Shown: positions 1-7,546 of the stretch, piece by piece
Layout: each line of letters starts with the position of its first letter
Numbering within the stretch: position 1 is the first letter of the stretch
NCBI GenBank assembly: GCA_023662905.1
Contig: JAMPIJ010000003.1
Coordinates: 1-64,000, forward strand
Length of the DNA: 64,000 nucleotides
Source: Fusobacterium sp.
GTDB lineage: Bacteria > Cyanobacteriota > Vampirovibrionia > Gastranaerophilales > Gastranaerophilaceae
Direction: 5' to 3'
Program-made: the position numbers and the translations under genes
Notes under the pieces: model-generated
What the model saw: only the letters and a program-made list of their open reading frames with translations
Told to the model about the DNA's origin: nothing
The model's database searches: none

Positions 1-935
1 TCTTAGGCGGATTTACTATGGCAGAGATATTACTCTCGCTAACTATTATTGGTGTCGTCGCAGCGATAACGTTGCCGTCGCTGACCGGCAACATTAACGA
101 GCGGACTTGGAACACTCAGCGAAAGGCGCTTTATGCGCGTATGTCGCAGGCTATAGCGTTAATGCCCGCACTAAACGGTTACGGAACCCTTACAGAGGAT
201 GAAAGTGGTAGTGTTACCGCGGATAATGTAGCCGAAACTTTTGTTACGGCTGGTTTATCAAAGGTTTTGAAACTTAATAATATTTGTGATGGTGATCATT
301 TGGAGGATTGTGGGATCGCGTCAAAACTTACCCCAATGGCAGGTGCTGTCATGAGCTTTCCCATTGATTGGCAGACTTTGAACCCACAGATGATTAAAAC
401 TTCCTATAACACTTATACACATTCTATGATTAACTCTAAGGCGGCAGCGTTTGAAACTGCAAACGGGGAAAGCGTCGTTGTTTATTACAATCCGCGTTGT
501 AAGTCGGAAGAGGAACGAGTGACTGCATATTTAGTGCCACCTTTAGTTTGTGCCAATTTTATTTTTGATTTAAACGGAACTAAAGGCCCAAATACCGTTG
601 GTAAAGATATCGGGTTTATGACAGTCCTATATTCGTCTGATTCAAAAGTTGTTGCGCCTTTCCCAACCGTTCAGGCAAGTTCTGGTTCTTATTATGATGA
701 AGCCGCAAAGTTTTGTCGTGAACAAGAAAATTCGCGTATCCCTAATAAAGAAGAGGCGATTTCTCTCTTTGTTAATAGGAGTTTCAGCCCAACACCAAGT
801 CAGTGGGCGATTTATACAAGTTCATCTCCGGGGAAAGCAAACAGAATTATACATATGGGGCTTGATAATGGTATGATGGGGGCTGTTTATAAGACTGAAA
901 ATGCGGCGCTAAGGGCGCAATGTATTAAGCGATAA
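1..935 (+). CDS. Prepilin-like protein with DUF1566/Lcl_C-like C-terminus (5' end outside window)
   Basis: The first complete codon is at position 3 and the start lies before the window. The visible protein begins in a type IV prepilin leader (..LLGG) followed by the FTMAEILLSLTIIG helix with Glu at mature position 5, so it should be cleaved and methylated by a prepilin peptidase and enter a type IV pilus or type II secretion-like fibre. A central block DLNGTKGPNTVGKDIG is shared with the paralogs at 2788-3813, 10799-11788 and, in altered form, 12989-13933. The C-terminal part (RIPNKEE ... CIKR) resembles DUF1566/Lcl_C domains. Positions 1-55 are identical to 10845-10899, so a G tract probably ends 4 bases before the window. 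Calling translation from the ATG at 18 would remove the leader, so I do not use it. Family call firm; tip or adhesin role inferred. Confidence 0.85.
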   Translation, partial: LGGFTMAEILLSLTIIGVVAAITLPSLTGNINERTWNTQRKALYARMSQAIALMPALNGYGTLTEDESGSVTADNVAETFVTAGLSKVLKLNNICDGDHLEDCGIASKLTPMAGAVMSFPIDWQTLNPQMIKTSYNTYTHSMINSKAAAFETANGESVVVYYNPRCKSEEERVTAYLVPPLVCANFIFDLNGTKGPNTVGKDIGFMTVLYSSDSKVVAPFPTVQASSGSYYDEAAKFCREQENSRIPNKEEAISLFVNRSFSPTPSQWAIYTSSSPGKANRIIHMGLDNGMMGAVYKTENAALRAQCIKR

Positions 936-937
936 AA

Positions 938-962
938 AAGAGGGGCTTGCCCCTCTTCTTTT
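938..962 (+). terminator. Intrinsic terminator after first prepilin gene
   Basis: An AAGAGGGG / CCCCTCTT stem (938-945 with 950-957) with a CTTG loop is followed by a T-rich tail. It begins three bases after the prepilin stop codon. Confidence 0.8.
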
Positions 963-1014
963 ATATGTTGTCGTCACCGCAAGCCGCAGGTGAATATATA
1001 GATGAGGCTCAGCC

Positions 1015-2727
1015 TCACATCTTGGTTGGTGCGCTGACACCCAGAATATCTTCCATCGCGTTTCTCAGAACCGTTTTTACGGACCAGACAAGCGCGATTC
1101 TTGATTTCATTAACGCTTTGTCGTCGCAGATTACGCGGTTCGCATTGTAGAATGAGTGGAATTCACTCGCAAGTTCTTGGACGTAGCGGCAAATCGTATA
1201 AACCTGACGGGTTTCTGCAGATGTTTTGATAACATTTTTGTACTCTTCAAGTTTTAACAATAACGCTTTTGCTGTGTCGATTGTTGGTTCTACGATTTCA
1301 GGCTTGAAGTTTGCAATAAGGTCGTCTAATTCTGCTTGTGTCAAAGGTGCAGGAGTTTTTTCGCCTGTTTCGGTGTTGAGCTTTTCTGTTACTAAGTTTC
1401 TCATAATAGAACAAGCACGCGCGTGAGCGTATTGAACGTAGAACACAGGGTTTTCGTCTGATTTCGTTTTCGCAAGTTCGATATCGAAATCGAGAGTTGT
1501 GTCGATGTTTCTCATTGCCATCCAGAAGCGTGTTGCGTCGACTCCGACTTCTTCGATTAAGTCGTCGAGTGTAACCATGTTTTTACGTTTACCCATACGA
1601 ACTTCGTTACCGTTGATAACGAGGTTTACGAGTTGGCCGAGAAGAATTTCGAGTTTGTTCGGGTCGTATCCGAGGGCTTCGATTGAGGCTTTAACGCGGG
1701 CAACGTAACCGTGGTGGTCTGCGCCCCAGATGTTAATCATTCTGTCAAAACCGCGGTTAAGCTTGTCGATGTGATACGCGATATCGGCTGTAAGGTAAGT
1801 GTTTGAACCATCAGCCTTTTTGATTACGCGGTCTTGATCGTCGCCGAAGTCTGATGATTTGAACCAGTCTGCGCCGTCTTTTTGATAGATTTTGCCGCTG
1901 GCTTTGAGCTTATTTACACATTCGTCAACTTTTCCTGATTGGTGTAAGTCGAGTTCTGAGTAGAATTTGTCGAAGTGAACACGGAAGTTTTCAAGAAGTG
2001 CTTTTTGAAGCGATTCCATTTCTTTTTTTGCGTAGTCTGAAAGAACTTTTACGTCGTCTGTTGGCTCGTGTTCAGCGAGGAATTTTTTCGCCACAGGGAT
2101 TAGGTAGTCCCCGGGGTAGAAATTTTTTCTTTCGATTTCGTCGGTCGGGAAGTCAACGTCTTCGCCAAGTTCCTGCTTAATTCTGATTGCAAGCGAATTG
2201 CCGAGTTTTTGAATTTGTGAGCCTGCGTCGTTGATGTAGAATTCTTGATAAACTTCGTGGCCGTAGAATTTTAGCAAGTTTGCAAGAACGCTTCCCATCG
2301 CAGCCCAACGTCCGTGGCCGATGTGAAACGGGCCTGTTGGGTTTGCAGAAACGTATTCGAGAATAATTTTTTCTGTTTTTACGTTTTCAGGTTTACCGAA
2401 AGTTTCTTTTTTCGTGAAAATTTCAGCAACAAGATTTTTTAAAAGATTTTTGCCGCATTTGAAGTTGATGAAACCGCCGATAACAGAATATTCGTTTTCG
2501 GAGTCGTTGAGTTCTGCGACAATTGCCTGTGCGATTTGCGGTGGTGCGATTCTTGCAGAGCGCGCGAGTGATGAAACGTTAACCGCATAGTCGCCGAATT
2601 CTGCATTTTTCGGACGTTCGATAACCAAAGTCCCGCGCTTGTAATCTTCCATTGCGCCAAGTTTTCCAGCCTTAACTGCTGACAAAATTGCGTCTTCTAT
2701 TCTATTTAAAAAATAATCTTTTATCAT
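1015..2727 (-). CDS. argS: Arginyl-tRNA synthetase
   Basis: Class Ia synthetase that charges tRNA-Arg in the cytoplasm. The 570-residue length is normal. The N-terminal additional domain covers about residues 1-100. The ATP-binding HIGH signature is at 135-138 within TGPFHIGHGR. The KMSKS equivalent is the variant MGKRKN, usual for ArgRS, and the C-terminal DALR anticodon-binding helices follow (HARACSIMRN). The ATG at 2727 has a GGAG ribosome site about 8 bases upstream. It is a single gene on the minus strand between two prepilin genes; only a weak hairpin without a T run overlaps its stop, so its terminator is not clear. Confidence 0.97.
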   Translation of the reverse strand: MIKDYFLNRIEDAILSAVKAGKLGAMEDYKRGTLVIERPKNAEFGDYAVNVSSLARSARIAPPQIAQAIVAELNDSENEYSVIGGFINFKCGKNLLKNLVAEIFTKKETFGKPENVKTEKIILEYVSANPTGPFHIGHGRWAAMGSVLANLLKFYGHEVYQEFYINDAGSQIQKLGNSLAIRIKQELGEDVDFPTDEIERKNFYPGDYLIPVAKKFLAEHEPTDDVKVLSDYAKKEMESLQKALLENFRVHFDKFYSELDLHQSGKVDECVNKLKASGKIYQKDGADWFKSSDFGDDQDRVIKKADGSNTYLTADIAYHIDKLNRGFDRMINIWGADHHGYVARVKASIEALGYDPNKLEILLGQLVNLVINGNEVRMGKRKNMVTLDDLIEEVGVDATRFWMAMRNIDTTLDFDIELAKTKSDENPVFYVQYAHARACSIMRNLVTEKLNTETGEKTPAPLTQAELDDLIANFKPEIVEPTIDTAKALLLKLEEYKNVIKTSAETRQVYTICRYVQELASEFHSFYNANRVICDDKALMKSRIALVWSVKTVLRNAMEDILGVSAPTKM

Positions 2728-2787
2728 AAAATTACTCCATAATTCGTATTATGGAGTAATTATACAATAAACATGTAATAATAAAAA

Positions 2788-3813
2788 TTATCTTTTTACG
2801 CAACGTACATAACGAGTTCTGTCTTTTGCTACTGCTCCTCTGATTCCGTTTGACGGATTGATTGCCCAGGCTCTATCAATATTATAAACAGAACCTGACC
2901 AATAGTCGTCAGAAGCATTAAGGCTAACGATATTCTTGTTTATAATCATTGCTGAAAGTTCATCAATATTAGGAATTCTTGTTTCTGCGTCCGCGTTAGT
3001 ACAGACTTTTGCTGCGTTTGGCCAAGCATAAGCTGTGCCTACAGCGGCACTTGTTGATGGCATAGGAGCTACAACATTAGAGTCCGTAGCATTGAAAACT
3101 GTCATAATACCTATATCTTTTCCAACGGTGTTCGGACCTTTATTGCCGTTTAAATCATATATAAAGTTAATGCACATGTTGGCAGTTGGAAATCCAAAAA
3201 CATACCCGTCTGTTGTTGTGGCTTCTTGATTTCGGTATTCTGTTTTACAAGATTTATTGTAGAATGCGATAATGCTTTCACCATTTTGAGTTTCAAATGC
3301 TGCAACATTTGTATTTATTGTTGAGTATGAACTTCCACAGTATGCGACGCTTCTGAATTTATCGCTTAGTTGGTAAAGAGTTTTAGGTGTTGTAATTTGT
3401 GAGCCTGCCATGTTTGTAAGTGACGTTACAACACCACAGTCGGCTAAATGTCCGCTGTCGCAGATGTTGTTAATTTTGAGAACTTTTGATAACCCTGCGG
3501 TTAAGAAAGTTTCGGTTGCATTATCTGTGGCAGAAGCAGAACTTGTCGCCTCAGTTAGAGTTCCAAACCCATTCAACGCAGGCATTAAAGAAATCGCTTG
3601 TGACATACGCGCATAAAGTGCTTTTCGTTGCGTATTCCAAGTCCGCTCGTTAATGTTTCCCGTGAGCGACGGAAGTGTTATCGCGGCAACTACGCCGATA
3701 ATGGTTAATGACAGTAAGATTTCCGCCATGGTAAATGCGGCAGACGCAAGCTTACCCCCCCCCCCTGAGCAGAATGCCCATAAATCAGGGCTTTTGACGT
3801 TTGTGTTTTTCAT
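2788..3813 (-). CDS. Prepilin-like protein with in-frame G11 tract in leader, DUF1566/Lcl_C-like C-terminus
   Basis: 341 residues from the ATG at 3813, chosen because AGAAAGG lies 8 bases upstream; this matches the paralog at 10799, and a further upstream ATG would fall inside the promoter. The leader of about 26 residues contains CSGGGGK, encoded by 11 consecutive G on the coding strand, and ends ..ASAA before FTMAEILLSLTIIG. The -1 residue is Ala rather than Gly, tolerated by some prepilin peptidases. Mature Glu5 is present. The middle has FETQNGESI and DLNGNKGPNTVGKDIG. The C-terminus (RIPNIDELSAM, YWSGSVY, AWAINPSNG, VRCVKR) is the clearest DUF1566/Lcl_C-like match in the family. Its first 45 mature residues match the other copies in protein but use different codons. 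Reading frame depends on the G-tract length. Role as surface ligand binder is inferred. Confidence 0.9.
   Translation of the reverse strand: MKNTNVKSPDLWAFCSGGGGKLASAAFTMAEILLSLTIIGVVAAITLPSLTGNINERTWNTQRKALYARMSQAISLMPALNGFGTLTEATSSASATDNATETFLTAGLSKVLKINNICDSGHLADCGVVTSLTNMAGSQITTPKTLYQLSDKFRSVAYCGSSYSTINTNVAAFETQNGESIIAFYNKSCKTEYRNQEATTTDGYVFGFPTANMCINFIYDLNGNKGPNTVGKDIGIMTVFNATDSNVVAPMPSTSAAVGTAYAWPNAAKVCTNADAETRIPNIDELSAMIINKNIVSLNASDDYWSGSVYNIDRAWAINPSNGIRGAVAKDRTRYVRCVKR
3755..3765 (-). repeat. Homopolymer G11 (C11 on + strand) in prepilin leader codons
   Basis: Eleven C on the + strand read as GGG GGG GGG GGT in the leader. With 12 G the next codon becomes TAA at once; with 10 G the frame reaches TAA about 20 codons later. 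This is a candidate slipped-strand contingency tract. Its true length could be misassembled, because long G tracts are error-prone. Confidence 0.85.
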
Positions 3814-3837
3814 AATACATCCTTTCTTTATGCTTGT

Positions 3838-3866
3838 ATTATGTAACATGTTTTAGATAATGTCAA
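3838..3866 (-). promoter_or_regulatory. Sigma70-type promoter of prepilin gene 2788-3813
   Basis: On the minus strand TTGACA (3861-3866) and CATAAT (3838-3843) are separated by exactly 17 bases. The spacer ends in AACATGTTA. The same layout and nearly the same spacer end (AACATGCTA) occur at 10749-10777 before the other G-tract prepilin. Confidence 0.75.
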
Positions 3867-3870
3867 GCAC

Positions 3871-3903
3871 AAAAAAGCCCACGCTTTTGCGTGGGACTTT
3901 TTT
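3871..3903 (-). terminator. Intrinsic terminator of the GntR-like regulator
   Basis: CCCACGC / GCGTGGG stem (3878-3884 with 3889-3895) with a TTTT loop, flanked by A6 on one side and T6 on the other. It lies just past the regulator stop and insulates it from the prepilin promoter about 10 bases further on. Confidence 0.8.
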
Positions 3904-5050
3904 AGTTTTCGTTTAAAACCTCTGCGTATTTCGGGTTGACCGCGAGCCATTTGAAGTTTTGAACTTCGGTTTCAGGGATGTCCAAAACGTAGGTTCCGCC
4001 GTAACGACCGCGTGATGAGGTCAAATAGCCCTCTTGTGCAAGGTTTGTAAAAGCTTTGCGGATTGTGTTCGGACTGAGGTCTAACTGGCGAGCAAATTCT
4101 GAAATCGGCGGAAGTTTGTCGCCCACTGAATAATTCTGCGCAATAATCTTTTTGATGTGGCTTTGCGTTTTTTCGTAATAATAAACAGCCGCTTCTGCCG
4201 CAGGTGCGAAGATTGATGTTTCTTTTGGCATATTTAATGTTGTTTTTTCGTCAGGCATTTTCATAATAATTGTACCGTATTGACCCCTTCTTGTCATTAA
4301 AATTCCTTCATCGGTGAGGATTTTGAACGCTGTGTGAATTGTACTCATACTTGCTTGCAGGATTTGCGAAAACTCTGCGTGTGAACTTATTCTGTCGCCG
4401 GTTCTGTAGTTTTTTGTTATGTATTGTTTCATATCTTTGACTACTTTTTCGACGAGGGTTTCACGGTTTGGCGTGGATTCTTCGAGTTCAAAGTCGTTTG
4501 AGGCGAGGAACCAGCCGGTTTGTTCGCCGGAGTTTTTGAAATTATGTTTTAAAATTCCCTGTGTGCAAAGGTTTTCGAGTGCAAGGCGAACGGTGTTTAC
4601 AGGGTGGTTAAGCGTTTGGGCGATGTGTTTTGATGACGAAATGCTTTCGCCTACCTGAAATCCGTTTTCTTTAATATAATTTTTAATTTGTGAAATTATG
4701 ATGTCGCGTTTTGAGGTTGATTTTTTGCTGAAAAGTGCAGGTTGATTTTTGTCGCGAAGAATTGTGCCGATGCAAGGTTTTGCCTCGATGTGGCCGTGGT
4801 CTTCAACGTATTTCAACGCATTTTGAACCGTTCCGATGCTGACGCCAAGACGGTATGCAAATTCCGCTTTTGACGGCATTAATTGACCTGTTTGGAAGTT
4901 TCCTGATTGCAAGCCGTTTTCGATTTTGCCGATAAGCCATTTGCCTATCGCGGAAGCTTTTGACTCCGTGATGTTCTTCAGGTCGGGAAGTTCAGTCATA
5001 AATTCGTTTATTGAAATCTGTGTCAGATTGTTTTTCAGTGTAAAATTCAT
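3902..5050 (-). CDS. Regulator made of four tandem GntR-type winged-helix domains
   Basis: 382 residues with four successive GntR-like DNA-binding units and no recognisable effector domain. They lie at about residues 34-100, 113-190, 199-265 and 293-357. Each has the GntR pattern of a short helix, a G-(D/E/Q)-x-(L/I)-(P/S)-S/P start, a helix-turn-helix (for example FARQLDLSPNTIRKAF) and a wing (SSRGRYGGTYV). Ordinary GntR proteins have one such domain followed by a ligand-binding domain. The ATG at 5050 has AAGG 6 bases upstream. The gene stands alone between a promoter and a terminator, upstream of the prepilin gene on the same strand. Its targets are unknown; neighbouring prepilin promoters are an obvious guess only. 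Confidence 0.85.
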   Translation of the reverse strand: MNFTLKNNLTQISINEFMTELPDLKNITESKASAIGKWLIGKIENGLQSGNFQTGQLMPSKAEFAYRLGVSIGTVQNALKYVEDHGHIEAKPCIGTILRDKNQPALFSKKSTSKRDIIISQIKNYIKENGFQVGESISSSKHIAQTLNHPVNTVRLALENLCTQGILKHNFKNSGEQTGWFLASNDFELEESTPNRETLVEKVVKDMKQYITKNYRTGDRISSHAEFSQILQASMSTIHTAFKILTDEGILMTRRGQYGTIIMKMPDEKTTLNMPKETSIFAPAAEAAVYYYEKTQSHIKKIIAQNYSVGDKLPPISEFARQLDLSPNTIRKAFTNLAQEGYLTSSRGRYGGTYVLDIPETEVQNFKWLAVNPKYAEVLNEN

Positions 5051-5090
5051 GTTAACCTTTTAATTTAATAGTACATTACTTTAAAAAAAC

Positions 5091-5118
5091 ATTATAACAT
5101 TTTTTGCTAATTTGTAAA
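5091..5118 (-). promoter_or_regulatory. Promoter of the four-wHTH regulator, with possible auto-operators
   Basis: On the minus strand TTTACA (5113-5118) and TATAAT (5091-5096) are 16 bases apart. Two short palindromes of the form AGTA-n-TACT flank it: 5070-5080 (3-base centre) between the -10 and the start codon, and 5118-5132 (7-base centre) overlapping the -35. Such small dyads are typical for GntR operators, so autoregulation is possible but unproven. Confidence 0.6.
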
Positions 5119-5130
5119 GTAATATGAATA

Positions 5131-5928
5131 CTAATTCAAAACTTTTTCCCTTAACTTTTTCATTCCTGCGCCGTAGAAATACTTCAATTGTTCAGGGAAT
5201 TTTTCTTCGATGTCTGTGAGGTACATGCTGTGTGTAATATATGATTTTATTAAATAAACAACATCAGAATTTTGCGTCCAGATGAGTTCGATGTCGCCGG
5301 ATTTCGGGTTCGGCTTGAGCGCACCGTAAAGCCCCTCGGTGTTGTCGATTACAAGCAGTATTGTTTTTAAATTTGTTTTGTTGTCCAGAACTGACATCGG
5401 AGATTGTGCAAAAATTCTTCCGAATGTCGGGCCAAAGTTGTCGTAGCCGGAAATTTTTATCTCTACGCCACGGTTGTACGCGTCCATGAGGGCTTGTTCA
5501 AAATATTTGTGGTCGCTAGCGCTTATTAATAGAAAAATTTCTTTTTTTGCGGATTGGATGAGTTCAATAATTTTTTCGTGCGCGTTGGAACTCCCTGATA
5601 CCGGAACTATCGGCTCAATTGAGTTTTCTTTTATTTCTGGAAGCTTTTTTTCTAAAAAGTCGATTGTTGAATTGATTTTACGCTTAAAGCGTTTGGTAAG
5701 TTCTTTCGGGCGAATCGGGGTATAGGAAACGGGTTTTGTGTTTGACGGAAGCACTATCTGTTTGGCTTCGAGTGATTTTAGCGCGTCGTAAGCCCTTGCT
5801 TGCTGAATATTTGCAATTTTGCTGATTTCGTAGCCTGTCAGCGGAAATTTTTTCACAAGCGCAATGTAAACTTTTGCTTCGTTTCCGTTAAGCCCGATGT
5901 CCTTTAGCTTTTCAATCAAATCTTCCAT
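5131..5928 (-). CDS. TrmB-family transcriptional regulator
   Basis: 265 residues. The N-terminal winged helix (about 1-80; IGLNGNEAKVYIALV, YEISKIANIQQARAYDALKSL) is the TrmB domain. A linker coiled coil (80-110) is followed by a phospholipase-D-like C-terminal region (AKKEIFLLISASD, YNRGVEIKISGYDN) which in TrmB proteins senses sugars. TrmB members usually control sugar transport or metabolism. It is divergently placed about 100 bases from rfbA, which fits a sugar-linked role but does not prove it. The start codon at 5928 has no strong ribosome site. Confidence 0.85.
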   Translation of the reverse strand: MEDLIEKLKDIGLNGNEAKVYIALVKKFPLTGYEISKIANIQQARAYDALKSLEAKQIVLPSNTKPVSYTPIRPKELTKRFKRKINSTIDFLEKKLPEIKENSIEPIVPVSGSSNAHEKIIELIQSAKKEIFLLISASDHKYFEQALMDAYNRGVEIKISGYDNFGPTFGRIFAQSPMSVLDNKTNLKTILLVIDNTEGLYGALKPNPKSGDIELIWTQNSDVVYLIKSYITHSMYLTDIEEKFPEQLKYFYGAGMKKLREKVLN

Positions 5929-5967
5929 AGAATTATATTAACATTTTTTTGTGTGTGTGGCATTTTC

Positions 5968-5996
5968 TTTACAAAAAACGTAACCCGTGTTAGACT
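5968..5996 (+). promoter_or_regulatory. Possible rfbA promoter
   Basis: TTTACA (5968-5973), 17-base spacer, TAGACT (5991-5996), 35 bases before the rfbA start. The -10 is weak. Confidence 0.4.
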
Positions 5997-6030
5997 TGTT
6001 ATGTTTGAAAGCATTTTAGGAGAGTATGTT

Positions 6031-6903
6031 ATGAAAGGTATTGTTTTAGCGGGTGGTGCAGGAACGCGTTTATATCCGGCGTCTTTGCCGATTTCGAAAA
6101 TTTTATTGCCGATTTTTGACAAACCTATGATTTACTATCCGCTTTCAACGTTAATGCTTGCGGGAATCCGTGAAATTATGATTATTACTAACGAAGCGGA
6201 TTATGATAATTTTAGAAAAGTCCTTGGCGACGGTTCGCAGTTTGGGCTGAAACTAGAGTACAAAATACAATATGTTCAACGTGGAATCGCAGACGCGTTC
6301 ATTCTTGCCGAAGATTTTATTGGAAACGATGATGTTGCTCTTATTCTTGGTGATAATATTTTCCACGGACACGGATTCTCTACGATTATGGAAAACGCGC
6401 TTAACAATAAACGCGGCGCAACCGTTTTTGGCTATACGGTTAAAGACCCTGAGCGTTTTGGGGTTGTTGAGTTTGATGAGAATAAAAAAGTTTTGTCGCT
6501 AGAAGAAAAACCGCAGCATCCAAAATCACATTATGCTGTAACCGGTTTGTATTTCTACGATAATAATGTTTGCCAGTATGCCAAAAATCTCAAGCCATCT
6601 GCGAGAGGTGAACTTGAGATTACTGATTTGAATAAAATTTATCTGGAAAAAGGACTTCTTGATGTTGAAATTCTAGGCCGTGGCTTTGCGTGGCTTGATA
6701 CCGGAACTCATGAATCTATGCTACAGGCTAGTAATTTCGTTCAGTCCATGGAGCTTAATAAAGGCGTTAAAATTGCTTGTCTTGAGGAAATCGCTTATTT
6801 GAAAGGTTTTATTTCCGCAGACGATTTACTTGAGAAGATTGCAAAATATAAAAATAATGATTATTACAATTATATTCGCAGTGTAATTGCTCAAAACGAT
6901 TAA
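6031..6903 (+). CDS. rfbA: Glucose-1-phosphate thymidylyltransferase
   Basis: 290 residues, close to the usual RmlA/RfbA length. It makes dTDP-glucose from dTTP and glucose-1-phosphate, the first step of dTDP-rhamnose and related sugars for surface polysaccharide. The nucleotide-binding signature GGAGTRLYP lies at residues 8-16, followed by KPMIYYPLS, the catalytic region GDNIFHGHG and the EEKP motif. The ATG at 6031 is chosen because AGGAGAG lies 6 bases upstream; an earlier in-frame ATG has no such site. rfbB, C and D are not in the window. The stop overlaps the end of the convergent gene at 6900. Confidence 0.95.
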   Translation: MKGIVLAGGAGTRLYPASLPISKILLPIFDKPMIYYPLSTLMLAGIREIMIITNEADYDNFRKVLGDGSQFGLKLEYKIQYVQRGIADAFILAEDFIGNDDVALILGDNIFHGHGFSTIMENALNNKRGATVFGYTVKDPERFGVVEFDENKKVLSLEEKPQHPKSHYAVTGLYFYDNNVCQYAKNLKPSARGELEITDLNKIYLEKGLLDVEILGRGFAWLDTGTHESMLQASNFVQSMELNKGVKIACLEEIAYLKGFISADDLLEKIAKYKNNDYYNYIRSVIAQND

Positions 6904-7343
6904 ACGTTTAAATCGAGATTTAAGCCTTTCATGTCATGTGCAAATTTTTGGCCTTGGATTAATTCCTTGCCGTTTTGAACTCTTGCAAAAACTGGACAAG
7001 ATTTATTGTTACGGATAGTTGAACCGTCTTTTGTTAAAAATGCAGTCATACTTGTGCTGTATGTAGCGTTCGGACGGAACTCTAACATATAACCTTTGGT
7101 AGCTAATTTTTCTGTGTCAAATCCGATTTCTTTAGCGGTATGTTCAAGTGCTGCTAGAAAGCCATCAATAAGCATATCTCTTTTTCTGACAGTTGAAGTG
7201 TTAAGCATTGCTTCTGCTGATTCTGAAGCATGAGTTAAGAGTTTTGCCGGTATAGCTTCAAAATTTTGTTGAGAATTGTTCTTTTTACAATTTTGAGTAG
7301 CTGAATAATTGTTGAATTTTACTGGGGTAACTGCTAGATTCAT
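6900..7343 (-). CDS. Hypothetical protein with N/Q-rich N-terminus and NFEA motif
   Basis: 147 residues, family not recognised. The N-terminus is Asn/Gln-rich and contains QQNFEAIPAKL at about residues 25-35. This resembles the N-termini of three other unknown proteins here (20349-21353, 25210-26064, 45953-47905), all having an N/Q-rich stretch and then F-x-(G/A). The rest appears to be a small alpha/beta domain. No signal peptide or membrane segment is seen. A strong promoter lies upstream (7419-7447). Confidence 0.7.
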   Translation of the reverse strand: MNLAVTPVKFNNYSATQNCKKNNSQQNFEAIPAKLLTHASESAEAMLNTSTVRKRDMLIDGFLAALEHTAKEIGFDTEKLATKGYMLEFRPNATYSTSMTAFLTKDGSTIRNNKSCPVFARVQNGKELIQGQKFAHDMKGLNLDLNV

Positions 7344-7418
7344 GATTTTCTCCTATTATGTGTATTTGAATACTTTTAAAATTTTCGAGTTTTTTTGAGT
7401 TAATAAATAATTCTGTCT

Positions 7419-7447
7419 ATTTTATTGAAAATCTAAAAGTATGTCAA
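7419..7447 (-). promoter_or_regulatory. Strong promoter of hypothetical gene 6900-7343
   Basis: On the minus strand TTGACA (7442-7447), 17 bases, TAAAAT (7419-7424). Further upstream are two ACATGT-type repeats (about 7464-7485), similar to the AACATG element in the prepilin promoters. The remaining 7448-7546 shows only a small ATTAGCC hairpin without a T run. Confidence 0.7.
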
Positions 7448-7546
7448 GTATAAATATTGCTAACATGTTTTTTACATGTTTACAAAATTTAACAAAGTAT
7501 CATGCAGGGCAATTAGCCATGTGGCTAATATGCTTATAGCGTATGC

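Noticed and set aside
18-935. Translation of the first prepilin from the ATG at 18
   Set aside because: That ATG is the third codon of the mature pilin helix; starting there would remove the leader and cleavage site that both complete paralogs have.
1001-1022. Hairpin over the argS stop codon as a terminator
   Set aside because: GATGAGGCT/AGCCTCACATC has a bulge and no T run on the argS strand.
7511-7528. ATTAGCC-ATGT-GGCTAAT hairpin as terminator of the TPR gene
   Set aside because: No T tract follows on the minus strand; may be incidental.
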